NCBI GenBank assembly: GCA_029269125.1
Contig: JARHXX010000021.1
Coordinates: 1 to 64,000 of the forward strand
Direction of reading: 5' to 3'
DNA: 64,000 nt
Origin: Kiritimatiellaeota bacterium B1221
GTDB lineage: Bacteria; Verrucomicrobiota; Kiritimatiellia; SS1-B-03-39; UBA6053
How positions within the stretch are numbered: position 1 is the stretch's first letter; the number at the start of each line of letters is the position of its first letter. Positions 7,923 through 16,674 of this stretch are shown piece after piece. A program made the translations under genes and the position numbers. Under the pieces are notes generated by a model. The model did not search any database and was not told where the DNA came from. It saw nothing but the letters and a program-made list of their open reading frames with translations.

Positions 7923-10389
7923 ATCCCGTTCTGAAATTTTACCGGCTGTGGTGCGCAAACCCGGTTTTTTCCTAATCACAAGTGTCATGCCTGTGTTCTT
8001 ATTGATCATGCTGAATGCGGGCTTTCTGTGGATGCTTTCCTCCCAACTCGATAAGGAAATGTGCTGGCGGTGGGCGAGCATGCTCGTGATCTTAATTCTG
8101 TTAATGGGGGCGGGACTGTATCTGATTCGGAAGTCCCGCAGACGGAATTCGCTCTTCCCGGTCCGTTATTCTTTTCTGTTGTTGATGGGGGGCGTTGGTT
8201 ATTTGGCTTTGGTCACTTTTTGGCATGAATATTTGATCCCTGATGCGGAATCACTTTGGATCCTGGATTCCGGGCGCTTGCTGGCGATTCAATTTACGTT
8301 TTTGATGTCGGCCGTATTTCACAATGTGTTGCAGATCGCATGTATTCCATTCAGCTTTAAAAGGGGAAATGATCTGTTTATTACCCTGCTTGCTTCGGTA
8401 GCGCTTCCGGTGATGGTTTATGTTTTTGTGGTGCTTTTGGGGGACTGGAGTTTCTTCGGCGGAGTGTTTTTTCTGATCATTGCCGGCTTCACCCTGATTT
8501 CGATGATGCTCATCCTTCGCGCCGTTACCTTGCTTTACCTGAAATGTTGGGGAAGCTTGGCGGGTGAGACTTTTTTGATCTTATTCCTCGGGCTGGCTCT
8601 ACCCATGGGGGGACTGCTTTTGAATCGGAAAATTCCTTTTCCTGCGGATTATCAGCAATCCGTGGTCTATGTGCTTACGGGACTGAATGCGTTGGTGCTG
8701 TTGCTTTCATTGAGGGGATTCAGATCCCGACTGCCTCTGGTGGCCTGGTTTCTGCAGTGGGCTTTTTTCCCTTTTACCTTATATTTTTTCCTGGTGTTCC
8801 TTCCCTGGTTGCCGATTTCTTTGTTGGCGATGATCGCTTTGGGTGCGGGGTTTCTTATTTTGGCCCCGACGGGACTGATGTTGTTGCACAGTCTGCGGAT
8901 TTGGCACACCCGGCGCGAAATGTTGAAAGAAGTTTCCCCGCCGGTTTTGATCGGGGTCGCGATCCTGGGGTTCCTGATTTTACCCGGGGGCTTTGTGGGG
9001 CGTGCTCTTCAGGATCGGTCCACCTTACATGAAGCCATTTCTTATGTCTTTGAACCGGATTTTGCGGCGCCTTCCGGTTACGCAGGACGTCCCGAGGTCT
9101 TAAAACGTGCGCTGAAAAATTTAGGCAAGCATTATGAAGGGCGTTATGTGCCGTACCTTTCTGATTTGTATGATGCGCTGGTATTTCAGGGCTTGGTGTT
9201 GCCTCAGTCGAAAATGGATCTTTTACATCAAACATTTTTCGGGGAAGACGCTCCGGAATACAAAGAGGGGGAATGGCATTTCATGTCCACATCCTCTCGG
9301 CGTAATTTTCGAAATCCCCGGGGGGGCCCCCCGTCTACACGCGGAGTCCTTGAAGATGTTGATTGGGAAGTGTCGCATCAAGATGGAGTTCTCACGGCCA
9401 CTGCGATTCTCACCCTTCACAATCCAACGGCCACCCCAACGGAATTTGTGCAACACATCTCTTTGCCGGACGGGGTGTGGGTGACGGGATATTGGTTGGA
9501 TGTGGAAGGGATCCGGAAACCGGGTCGGATTACCGAACGAAAAACCGCTACCTGGGTGTATAAAACCATTCGCGATGCCACCCGTCGGGATCCGGGCCTG
9601 CTGGTGTATGATGGCCCTGATGCTTTGGAACTCCGGGTTTTCCCTCTGGCTGCAGATGAAACCCGAACCACTGCCATCACCTTTTCTGCGATTGCACGTC
9701 CTGACCTTCAGCTTTCCATAGGCGAGGTCAGGTTGCCGGTCCCGGAGGATGTGGTGTCACCGTTGTCCCTGAAGGGTGGTTACAGTTTATCGATTCCAGC
9801 TGCAGCTTTAGATGCGTATCCTCCGGTGGAAAGGCGTCCGTTCCTTTATCTGGTGGTTGACCGCTCGGTGCATGGACTGGAGAATCCTGAGGCGGCAGTG
9901 TATGAAGCGCTGGCGCCGATTGTGGAAAAATGGGGCGATCAAATTGCCGGTTGCCGGGTGGTGTCGGTCAATCATACGGTTACCATTGACGAGGTCCCAT
10001 GGGCATGGCCGTTGGATTTGGAAACGGTTTTGCCTGAGGGGCCGCAGGAAGGGGGCTTGTTGTTGGAGCGTGCCGTTGTCCGTATGGTACAAGACCATCG
10101 GCAGTTGATGAATACAGATACATCAGGGGCCCTGACTTTTCCTTTACCGGTATGGATTTTGGGTGACGGTCAAATTGTACGCACTGATTTACCGCTGGCG
10201 CATTGGATGCGGGAGGTGCCGGAATGGAAGGCGGCCTCTGAAAATCTTGCGGTTCCATGGGGGGGGGGAGCACGAACCCGGACCGGTCTGGTTGCTGAAA
10301 ACTGGAGAGCGGGTTCATGCGAAAAGCACCACGCATTCGCAATTGGATTTATGGTGGGAGGAGCCGGTGGAAAAGGTGGAGATCCTTAA
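7906..10389 (+). CDS. MSEP-CTERM-type VIT-domain membrane protein, frameshifted before its C-terminus
   Basis: An 827-residue reading frame from the ATG at 7906, overlapping xrtK. Roughly the first 380 residues hold about a dozen membrane helices. A periplasmic part follows with a VIT domain (TATAILTLHNPTATPTEFVQ, VWVTGYWLDVEG, ITERKTATWVYKTIRDATRR, DALELRVFPLAADETRT) and a further globular region. At a run of ten G (10259-10268) the reading frame leaves the conserved sequence and ends in a short nonsense tail (GARTRTGLVAENWRAG...). The proper continuation is in another frame to 10735 and carries the sorting signal. Translated as written, the product lacks the exosortase target and is about 115 residues shorter than the restored protein. 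Probable substrate of the neighbouring exosortase K. Confidence 0.8.
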   Translation: MRPLFKSRSEILPAVVRKPGFFLITSVMPVFLLIMLNAGFLWMLSSQLDKEMCWRWASMLVILILLMGAGLYLIRKSRRRNSLFPVRYSFLLLMGGVGYLALVTFWHEYLIPDAESLWILDSGRLLAIQFTFLMSAVFHNVLQIACIPFSFKRGNDLFITLLASVALPVMVYVFVVLLGDWSFFGGVFFLIIAGFTLISMMLILRAVTLLYLKCWGSLAGETFLILFLGLALPMGGLLLNRKIPFPADYQQSVVYVLTGLNALVLLLSLRGFRSRLPLVAWFLQWAFFPFTLYFFLVFLPWLPISLLAMIALGAGFLILAPTGLMLLHSLRIWHTRREMLKEVSPPVLIGVAILGFLILPGGFVGRALQDRSTLHEAISYVFEPDFAAPSGYAGRPEVLKRALKNLGKHYEGRYVPYLSDLYDALVFQGLVLPQSKMDLLHQTFFGEDAPEYKEGEWHFMSTSSRRNFRNPRGGPPSTRGVLEDVDWEVSHQDGVLTATAILTLHNPTATPTEFVQHISLPDGVWVTGYWLDVEGIRKPGRITERKTATWVYKTIRDATRRDPGLLVYDGPDALELRVFPLAADETRTTAITFSAIARPDLQLSIGEVRLPVPEDVVSPLSLKGGYSLSIPAAALDAYPPVERRPFLYLVVDRSVHGLENPEAAVYEALAPIVEKWGDQIAGCRVVSVNHTVTIDEVPWAWPLDLETVLPEGPQEGGLLLERAVVRMVQDHRQLMNTDTSGALTFPLPVWILGDGQIVRTDLPLAHWMREVPEWKAASENLAVPWGGGARTRTGLVAENWRAGSCEKHHAFAIGFMVGGAGGKGGDP
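10259..10268 (+). repeat. G10 homopolymer at the frameshift site
   Basis: Ten consecutive G follow TTCCAT. Before the run the gene is read in one frame (..ENLAVPWGG), after it protein-like sequence continues in the next frame (EHEPGPVWLLKTGERVHAK). Removal of one G would join the two parts. Homopolymers of this kind are typical phase-variation tracts and also typical sequencing-error sites. Confidence 0.85.
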
Positions 10390-10735
10390 GGCGGAAAGCG
10401 GTCAGTTTGAAGCGGTCATTCGGGAGTTTGCCTCCTCGCCGCCCTATGACAATTTTTCCCGCGCATGGTATGCCTATCGCTCCCGGTTGGCGCGGCGGGA
10501 TAAGACCTTGCGGGAGGTGGTTGCTGTCAGCCGGGAAACGGGGGTGCTGTTGCCGGATACCGCATATATTGTAGTGGAGAATGCGGCCCAGGAAAAGATG
10601 CTGAAACTGAAGGAGCAGCAGAAATTGATGGGGCAGGATGCGCTGGCGTTCATGGACACCCCTGAGCCGGAGCTTGTTTTGATGGTGTTGGCTGCATGCC
10701 TTATGGCCTGGGGGCATCGACGATCACGGTCCTAA
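10269..10735 (+). pseudogene. out-of-frame C-terminal part of the MSEP-CTERM protein, with sorting signal
   Basis: This stretch is open in the frame one base off from the upstream gene. It encodes about 155 residues of good protein: a soluble part (WWEEPVEKVEILKAES, YDNFSRAWYAYRSRLARRDK, VLLPDTAYIVVENAAQEKM, a Lys/Gln-rich helix) and then the sorting tail. The tail consists of MDTPEPE, a hydrophobic helix (LVLMVLAACLMAWG) and a basic end, HRRSRS. That is the exact layout of an exosortase signal. No ribosome binding site or start codon points to independent translation. It is therefore the displaced 3' end of the gene at 7906. The hairpin CCTAAG-GTGATT-CTTAGG just after (10733-10750) has no T-tract. 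Confidence 0.8.
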
Positions 10736-10852
10736 GGTGATTCTTAGGGTCCCTGATACAATGAGGAAGGGAGATGGAAGGTCTGAGCGCACAGGCAAAT
10801 TATTATGGTTTGAACCTTGTTTCGGACACAAAACATATGACAAAATAGATTT

Positions 10853-11380
10853 GTGAATCCACCCACCCGACAATTTGTTACCCGGCGCATGTGGACGCTG
10901 TTAGCGGTTTTCCTCGGTATTTTTTCCGGGGTGGGGATTTTCACCATGGATCATGCGGAGGGGCTTTCGTATTTAAGCACAGATCCGGCGGCCTGTGCAA
11001 ACTGCCACATTATGCAGCCCCAGTATGATTCCTGGATGAAGTCCGGGCACCATCATGTGGCCACCTGCGTGGACTGTCATTTGCCCCATGATTTTATCGG
11101 GAAATACATCGCCAAGTTGGAGAATGGTTATCATCATTCCAAGGGGTTTACTCTTCAGGATTTTCATGAGCCTATCATGATTAAAGAAAAGAATGCCCAT
11201 ATTCTGCAAATGAATTGTGTGAGCTGTCATCAGGATACCGCACACGATATGATCCTTTCAACGGATCAGCCGGTATCCCAATTGAATTGTGTGCATTGTC
11301 ACTCTCGGGTGGGGCATGGGCCACGGGGAGGTTTGGGTGGGCCGTTAAAAGATTTTGAAAAAGTTGGAGGAAATTTATGA
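10853..11380 (+). CDS. nrfH: cytochrome c nitrite reductase, small subunit NrfH
   Basis: A 175-residue NapC/NirT-family membrane cytochrome. One N-terminal membrane helix (residues 14-32) anchors it, and four heme c motifs follow: CANCH (48-52), CVDCH (72-76), CVSCH (122-126) and CVHCH (146-150). NrfH oxidises menaquinol and passes electrons to NrfA. The start is a GTG, since the nearest upstream ATG frame stops at once. The gene overlaps nrfA by 4 bp. Length and heme count match the family. Menaquinone genes (menA, menC) occur 20 kb away in the same window, which fits the electron donor. Confidence 0.95.
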   Translation: MNPPTRQFVTRRMWTLLAVFLGIFSGVGIFTMDHAEGLSYLSTDPAACANCHIMQPQYDSWMKSGHHHVATCVDCHLPHDFIGKYIAKLENGYHHSKGFTLQDFHEPIMIKEKNAHILQMNCVSCHQDTAHDMILSTDQPVSQLNCVHCHSRVGHGPRGGLGGPLKDFEKVGGNL

Positions 11381-12813
11381 GCAAGCAACAGCGTACGAGA
11401 TTAATTTTTCTGGTGGTGTATATCGTGACGATCGCCGCTACCGTGGCGGTGAGTGCGCTGTTGATGAACATTCAACAGCGGAAATCGGAAAATGCCCGGC
11501 CCTATGTGCGATTAGTCGAAGTGACTGAAGACACGACCGACCCGGCTGTATGGGGGAAGAACTGGCCCAAACAATATGATTTATACAAACGCACGGCATT
11601 GAGCACCCAAACCCGGTTTGGAGGGCATGGGGGCAGTGAGTCTTTACCTGAGCAGAAGGCCGATCACTATCCCTGGCTAACCAAAATTTATCAGGGGTAT
11701 GCTTTTGCCATCGATTATCGTGAACGTCGGGGACATGCCTACATGTTAGTGGATCAGGAGCAGACCGAACGACATCAGGCACCGCAGTCCGGGTCTTGTT
11801 TGCACTGTCATGCTTCGTTGATGCCGGTGTATCGCGAACTGGGGGACGGGGATGCCATGGCCGGTTTTAAAGCGTCTCACAAAATGTCATATCAGGAAAT
11901 CAATCAAGACCTGCATGAGATGGGTCATGCACATCCGGTTTCCTGTGTGGATTGTCATGATCCGGACAATATGCAATTGCGGGTGACCCGTCCCGGTTTT
12001 ATTTTAGGTATGCAGGCCCTGGCCGCATCTGACGCGCCCGTGCCTCATTTACCCTCGGTGCAGTTGTGGCGGGATGGAGACCGGAAAGTACCCTATAGTC
12101 CCAATGAGGATGGAACCCGCGGCGAAATGCGTTCTTTTGTTTGCGGACAGTGTCACGTTGAATATTACTGTGCGGATAAAATGCCGCTGACCTTTCCCTG
12201 GGGTAAGGGGCTCACGGTTGAAAATTTAGAAGAATTTTGGCAGGAAACCGAGTTCCCGGATGGCGGAGAGTTTTATGATTTTGTTCATAAACTTACCGGC
12301 GCAAAAATATATAAAGCGCAACATCCGGAATTTGAGGTGTGGAGTCAGGGCGTTCATGCGCGGGCAGGGGTGTCCTGTTCGGATTGTCATATGCCCTATA
12401 TGCGGGATGGTGCGAGTAAAATTTCCGATCACTGGGTACGGAGTCCACTGTTGAATGTGAATCGCGCCTGTCAGGTCTGTCACTCGGTATCGGAAACGGA
12501 ACTGCTCTCCCGGGTGGATGCGATTCAGTCCCGGAATTACGAATTGCTTCAGAATGCAGGGGATGCGGTGGCGGATTTGATTGATACGCTGGTGACGGCG
12601 AAAGGGGCGGGTGCGACGGAGGCACAGTTGCAGGAAGCGTTGGATCTTCAGCAAAAGGCTCAATGGTATTTAGACTTTATCTCTTCAGAAAATTCCATGG
12701 GGTTCCATGCGCCACAGGAAACGGCACGCATTCTGGGGAACTCCGCCAATCTGGCCCGCCAGGGGCAGATCAAGGTATTGGAAGCGATGAAAGATGCACC
12801 GAAGTCTGAATAA
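11377..12813 (+). CDS. nrfA: ammonia-forming cytochrome c nitrite reductase NrfA, CxxCH type
   Basis: A 478-residue pentaheme cytochrome that reduces nitrite to ammonium with six electrons in the periplasm. An N-terminal hydrophobic helix (residues 8-30) serves as signal or anchor. Heme motifs: CLHCH (141-145), CVDCH (190-194), CGQCH (256-260), CSDCH (334-338) and CQVCH (365-369). Other family residues are present: Glu262-Tyr263 in CHVEYYC and Lys313, Gln315, His316 in [10 protein letters not shown], which supply calcium ligands and active-site residues. The first motif, which binds the active-site heme, is CxxCH and not the CxxCK of the Escherichia coli enzyme. It belongs with nrfH and the YwiC-like gene in one operon. 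Confidence 0.95.
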   Translation: MSKQQRTRLIFLVVYIVTIAATVAVSALLMNIQQRKSENARPYVRLVEVTEDTTDPAVWGKNWPKQYDLYKRTALSTQTRFGGHGGSESLPEQKADHYPWLTKIYQGYAFAIDYRERRGHAYMLVDQEQTERHQAPQSGSCLHCHASLMPVYRELGDGDAMAGFKASHKMSYQEINQDLHEMGHAHPVSCVDCHDPDNMQLRVTRPGFILGMQALAASDAPVPHLPSVQLWRDGDRKVPYSPNEDGTRGEMRSFVCGQCHVEYYCADKMPLTFPWGKGLTVENLEEFWQETEFPDGGEFYDFVHKLTGAKIYKAQHPEFEVWSQGVHARAGVSCSDCHMPYMRDGASKISDHWVRSPLLNVNRACQVCHSVSETELLSRVDAIQSRNYELLQNAGDAVADLIDTLVTAKGAGATEAQLQEALDLQQKAQWYLDFISSENSMGFHAPQETARILGNSANLARQGQIKVLEAMKDAPKSE

Positions 12814-12822
12814 ACGCGGCTC

Positions 12823-13608
12823 ATGACTGCGAACAAGCTCCGCCCCCGATACAGGGGCGTAATCCTTCCGCCTGAACACGGGAGCTGGGGGATGATTGCG
12901 GAGCCACTTTTATTGGGGCTGCTGATTTCGCCGACTTGGGTTTCGCTGACAATCAGTCTGTTCTCGTTTTCTCTGTTTCTCTTACGGGTGCCGTTTCTGC
13001 GACTTTGGAAGGCACGCAGAATGCCCAGTCCGGACCCTCAAAGAAGGTTGGTGTTTATCTTTACAGCGGGGGGAGGTGTGGTTGCCTTTGTGACGTTTGT
13101 TGCTTCATGTCGGCTGGCGGATCCTTTTATCTGGCTCTGGCCGTTTGTGGGGGCGGCGCCCATGGCTTTCGGTACTTTGGTCTATCAGGACCGGGGTAAG
13201 ACACGGCATTTGTTTCCTGAGCTGCTGGCGGCCGTGGCGATCGGAGCTCCGATGAGTTCGATTCTGCTGTCCAATGACTTTTCATGGACGGTCGCACTTG
13301 CGCTATGGGGGTTGATTGCATGTAAAAGTGTGAGCTGTATCGTATTTGTGAGATACCAGATTCGAAGATCTCTGCAGCGTCCTGCGGGCAGGGGGATGAT
13401 GTTCGTGATTCACGGCCTCTTGCTGATTCCGGCAACGTTGCTGAGCATATATGGCGGGTTGCCGTCGATCACATTGTGGGTGCTGCCTTTATTGGGAATT
13501 CGGATGGGGCTGTTTGCCGGACTCCCGGTCCGATCGGCCAGGCAGGTAGGCTGGATTGAAGTAGGGATCACGTTCGTTTTTGTGATTTGTGTCGGGCTTT
13601 CATTTTGA
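12823..13608 (+). CDS. YwiC-like family membrane protein
   Basis: A 261-residue polytopic membrane protein with about seven to eight helices. Near the N-terminus it has the YwiC signature PPEHGSWGM. Members of this family are found beside nitrate or nitrite respiration genes in several phyla, and here the gene begins 9 bp after nrfA on the same strand. The biochemical role is not established; transport or enzyme maturation for nitrite ammonification is an inference from context. No catalytic motif is visible apart from the N-terminal His in EHGSW. Confidence 0.85.
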   Translation: MTANKLRPRYRGVILPPEHGSWGMIAEPLLLGLLISPTWVSLTISLFSFSLFLLRVPFLRLWKARRMPSPDPQRRLVFIFTAGGGVVAFVTFVASCRLADPFIWLWPFVGAAPMAFGTLVYQDRGKTRHLFPELLAAVAIGAPMSSILLSNDFSWTVALALWGLIACKSVSCIVFVRYQIRRSLQRPAGRGMMFVIHGLLLIPATLLSIYGGLPSITLWVLPLLGIRMGLFAGLPVRSARQVGWIEVGITFVFVICVGLSF

Positions 13609-13738
13609 AGAGAATATTTGAAAACCGGGTCGGGGATGCGTGTTTCTGCAGTTGAAATCTGCCGTTCTCCGCCGCAGGCGGGACGCGGGGTGCCCATGAC
13701 GTTTCACTGTCTGATCTTTCGGATTCTTATTTTTGGGC

Positions 13739-13773
13739 ACAAAAAAAAGGAACCGGTTAAGGTTCCTTTAAAA
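13739..13773 (-). terminator. rho-independent terminator after tRNA-Val
   Basis: Read on the minus strand, AAAGGAACC and GGTTCCTTT form a 9-bp stem with a short loop, followed by a run of T. It lies immediately after the CCA end of the tRNA gene. Confidence 0.85.
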
Positions 13774-13850
13774 TGGTGGGCGACGACGGACTCGAACCGC
13801 CGACCCTCTCGGTGTAAACGAGATGCTCTAACCAACTGAGCTAGTCGCCC
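13774..13850 (-). tRNA. tRNA-Val (anticodon TAC)
   Basis: On the minus strand the gene begins GGGCGACTAGCTCAGTTGG and folds into a full cloverleaf. The acceptor stem is GGGCGAC with GTCGCCC, the D-arm contains AGCTCAGTTGGTTAGAGC, the anticodon stem-loop is CTCGT-TTACACC-style with anticodon TAC, and the T-arm is GGCGG-TTCGAGT-CCGTC. The CCA end is encoded in the genome. A strong terminator follows. The gene lies downstream of accA on the same strand. Confidence 0.97.
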
Positions 13851-13908
13851 TTGAGAAGACGCGTTGATACTCGGGATTGATCCGTATGTCAACACTCTCT
13901 TTTAATTT

Positions 13909-14874
13909 TTATACGGCGAGTTCGTTAAAGACGCCGATATCTCTGAATTTCTCATATCGGTCCTGCAAACGTTCCTCAATGGTGAGTGCATCCAGTTGAT
14001 TTAAATGTTTCTCCAGACCGTCACCAAGGTTCTCTGCGGTTTGTTCCGGATCTTGATGCGCGCCCCCTAAAGGTTCGCTAATCACTTCATCTGCAATTTT
14101 GAGACGGGTCAGGTCACTGGCAGTTAAATTGAGGTTTTCCGCGGCTTTATCCGCGTAGGCCCGGTCTTTCCATAAAATGGCGGCACAGCCCTCGGGACTA
14201 ATTACGGAATAGTAGGCGTGTTCCAGCATAAGGATGCGGTTGCTCACCCCGATACCTAAAGCCCCGCCACTGCCACCTTCTCCGATGACTGCGGAAATAA
14301 AGGGGACCCGGAAGGTGAAGGATTCCCGCAGATTGACCGCGATGGCTTCGGCGACATGACGTTCTTCCGATTCCAATCCCGGATAGGCTCCGGGGGTATC
14401 GATTAAGCTGATAATGGGCATTCCAAACTTGTTGGCAAGTTTCATGAGGCGTAATGCTTTCCGGTAGCCTTCAGGGTAGGGGCAACCAAAGTTGCATTCC
14501 AAGTTGCTTTTGGTGTCGCGGCCTTTTTGGGTGCCGAGAATCATGACCTGACGTCCACGGAAGTTGGCGGTGCCTCCGATGATGGCGCGATCATCCCGAT
14601 AGAGGCGGTCCCCGTGCAGTTCCCGGAAATCCGTGCACATGCGCTTGATGTAATCCATGGTGTAGGGACGCATGGGGTGGCGTGCCATTTGCACTTTTTG
14701 CCACGGACTCATCCCTGAGTAGATTTTGACTTTGGTGTCTTTGATTTTCTTTTCGATCTTTTCGATCTCGGATCCCATGTCAATTTTTTGATCTTCGCTG
14801 AAACCGCGCAGTTCGGTCAGCTTCTGTTCAAGTTCCAGAATGGGTTTTTCAAAAGGTAATACGTAATTTGCCAT
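13909..14874 (-). CDS. accA: acetyl-CoA carboxylase carboxyltransferase subunit alpha
   Basis: A 321-residue protein, the normal length for AccA. It contains the N-terminal coiled coil (EKPILELEQKLTELR), the family stretches ARHPMRPYTMDYI, FRELHGDRLYRDD and GGTANFRGRQVMILGTQKG, the oxyanion-hole glycines of IGEGGSGGALGIGV, and the conserved SPEGCAAILWKD. AccA and AccD together transfer the carboxyl group from biotin to acetyl-CoA, the first step of fatty acid synthesis, in the cytoplasm. It lies 19 bp downstream of the L,D-transpeptidase gene on the same strand and is probably cotranscribed with it. Confidence 0.97.
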   Translation of the reverse strand: MANYVLPFEKPILELEQKLTELRGFSEDQKIDMGSEIEKIEKKIKDTKVKIYSGMSPWQKVQMARHPMRPYTMDYIKRMCTDFRELHGDRLYRDDRAIIGGTANFRGRQVMILGTQKGRDTKSNLECNFGCPYPEGYRKALRLMKLANKFGMPIISLIDTPGAYPGLESEERHVAEAIAVNLRESFTFRVPFISAVIGEGGSGGALGIGVSNRILMLEHAYYSVISPEGCAAILWKDRAYADKAAENLNLTASDLTRLKIADEVISEPLGGAHQDPEQTAENLGDGLEKHLNQLDALTIEERLQDRYEKFRDIGVFNELAV

Positions 14875-14893
14875 AAATGTTCTCCGGTTACAG

Positions 14894-15796
14894 TCAGTCT
14901 ACAATCTTGACGGACGTACCTTCAGGTAAGATTTTGTAAAGTTCTTCGATCAATTCATTTCGAAAGCGCACACAACCCGCACTGGATTGAGAGCCTACAC
15001 TTTCAGGTTCCCAGGTGCCGTGCAAGCCGATACCGGGGGTGTTTAGTTTCAGATAATGGCTGCCCAAAAGATTGTCGGGGTGTCCATACGAAAATTGTTC
15101 CCCGTCGGGGCGGTACCAGACCGGGTGACGGAGTCGCAAGGTGATCACATAATCACCGGTGGGAGTGCTGCTGTCAGTGCCTGTCCCCACGACGTAGCGT
15201 TTGAAAAAGCGGTCATTGAGCCGTAATTCCATTTCATTGCTGCTTTTATCCACAACTGCGGAGAAGGTCCCGGTCAAGATTTGCAGGGATTTACCCACCC
15301 GGATAATATTATTCTGGATGCCGTTTATTTCTGAAATTAATTCTTTGGTGGTCCCGTATTTCTGGGCCAGTTCCCCCAGGGTATCACCGGCCTTTACCAC
15401 ATAGTCCACTTTTTCAGGCATGGGCGCGCGGGAAAAGACCATGCGGGTATTCAAATCTCCTAAAAACTTTTCAGTTCCCATGATTTCAGCCGGCTTCTCC
15501 AAGGCGGATAATCGAATAAAAGCCTTTTCACGCGCGCTTTCAAGTTCTCCGGAATCAACCATTTTCTTGATAGTGTCCAGTGAGGGGATTTCTCCGGGGG
15601 AGGTTTCAGGAGCTGCGACCGTGGGTGGTTGCGTTGAGGTCTCTTCTGTTTTCGGCTCCGACACCGGGTCAGGGGATTGCCTTTTTGACAGGAGCCATAG
15701 GCCCAGGCAGGTGGTGGCAACAAGCAAAAAAAGAATCGCCGGAACCAGTAACTGGTTTTTTCCGGAATGAGATCGGTTTACATAAATCTGGGTCAT
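14894..15796 (-). CDS. LysM and L,D-transpeptidase (YkuD) domain protein
   Basis: A 300-residue envelope protein. A membrane anchor lies at residues 17-37, then a Pro/Thr/Glu-rich linker, a helical part (75-115), a LysM peptidoglycan-binding domain (about 130-174, VDYVVKAGDTLGELAQKYG) and the YkuD catalytic domain (about 180-299). The catalytic residues are visible: His259 in GIGLHGT, and Ser272-Cys275-Arg277 in SSAGCVRF. Such enzymes make 3-3 cross-links or attach proteins to peptidoglycan in the periplasm. It overlaps the upstream kinase gene by 4 bp, which suggests coupled expression with the kinase. Confidence 0.93.
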   Translation of the reverse strand: MTQIYVNRSHSGKNQLLVPAILFLLVATTCLGLWLLSKRQSPDPVSEPKTEETSTQPPTVAAPETSPGEIPSLDTIKKMVDSGELESAREKAFIRLSALEKPAEIMGTEKFLGDLNTRMVFSRAPMPEKVDYVVKAGDTLGELAQKYGTTKELISEINGIQNNIIRVGKSLQILTGTFSAVVDKSSNEMELRLNDRFFKRYVVGTGTDSSTPTGDYVITLRLRHPVWYRPDGEQFSYGHPDNLLGSHYLKLNTPGIGLHGTWEPESVGSQSSAGCVRFRNELIEELYKILPEGTSVKIVD

Positions 15797-16635
15797 AGTA
15801 GCGCTTCCAAGTCCCTCAAAACAAGGGCCATGCTGGGATAACGTTCTTCTTTACGCTTGGCCAGACATTTTTCGATCACGGCTTCCAGACGTTTTGAGAT
15901 ATCCTGACGGCGCTCATGTAAAGGATAGGCTCTAACTCGTGGATCCGCCACGGCCCGCTTGTATTCCGTGATGCTGTTCGCTTCAAAGGGTTTGTGATGG
16001 GTGAGCAATTCATAGACGATCACTCCGAACGAAAAGACTTCGGACCGTTCATCCACTTCTTTGGACAACAGGGTTTCCGGTGCCAGATAGGTGGGGGTCC
16101 CCGGAAGAATTTTGAGTTTAATGGGTTTGGAGCCTTTGTGGGGAATGCAGAAATCAAAATCGATGAGGATGAGACCGCCATCCTCTTTGATCAGGATGTT
16201 TTCCGGTTTGAGATCCATATGCAGGTATCCCTGACTATGAATATAATTTATGGCCGCGGCAAGTTTGCGTACAAAAGTGAGTGAGTTGGTTTTTAAAATC
16301 GGGTTTTGGTGCAGGATGCACTCTCTTAAATTTTCCGAGTCGTGATATTGGATCACCATATATTGAAAGCCTTTACACATCCCGGTGTCCAATACTTTAA
16401 TGATGCAGGGGTTATCAAATTTTTGTAAAATGGTTAAACCTTTTTTGAACGATTTGATAATACTCTTGTCTTTCCTGTGTTGTTCCTTCACGAAGCGCAC
16501 AACCACGCGTTTGCCTTCAGCATTGGTGCATACAAATAAATCAGTTAAACCTCCCTTTGCAATTTTATGCAAGGGGCGGTATTGCGGTAAATCGGTAATA
16601 TTCATAAATCCAAATTTACCAAAATTCTCTAACAT
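15793..16635 (-). CDS. atypical Ser/Thr protein kinase-like protein
   Basis: About 280 residues covering a Hanks-type kinase fold. Numbered from the longer GTG/ATG-open frame beginning at 16671, the catalytic loop is HMDLKPEN (Asp153) and the activation segment ends LAPET (197-201). Three deviations are visible: the usual ATP-anchoring Lys of VAIK is Arg59 (RVVVRF), DFG reads DFD (171-173), and the conserved Asp of subdomain IX is Glu211 (EVFSFG). The glycine loop is shortened (IAKGGLTDLF). It may be a weak kinase or a pseudokinase. No extracellular domain or membrane helix is present. I prefer the ATG at 16635, with 16671 and 16605 as alternatives. It overlaps the L,D-transpeptidase gene. 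Confidence 0.8.
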   Translation of the reverse strand: MLENFGKFGFMNITDLPQYRPLHKIAKGGLTDLFVCTNAEGKRVVVRFVKEQHRKDKSIIKSFKKGLTILQKFDNPCIIKVLDTGMCKGFQYMVIQYHDSENLRECILHQNPILKTNSLTFVRKLAAAINYIHSQGYLHMDLKPENILIKEDGGLILIDFDFCIPHKGSKPIKLKILPGTPTYLAPETLLSKEVDERSEVFSFGVIVYELLTHHKPFEANSITEYKRAVADPRVRAYPLHERRQDISKRLEAVIEKCLAKRKEERYPSMALVLRDLEALL

Positions 16636-16674
16636 ATAGCAACTATCTATCCTCTTTAATGTGAATCGCATCCC

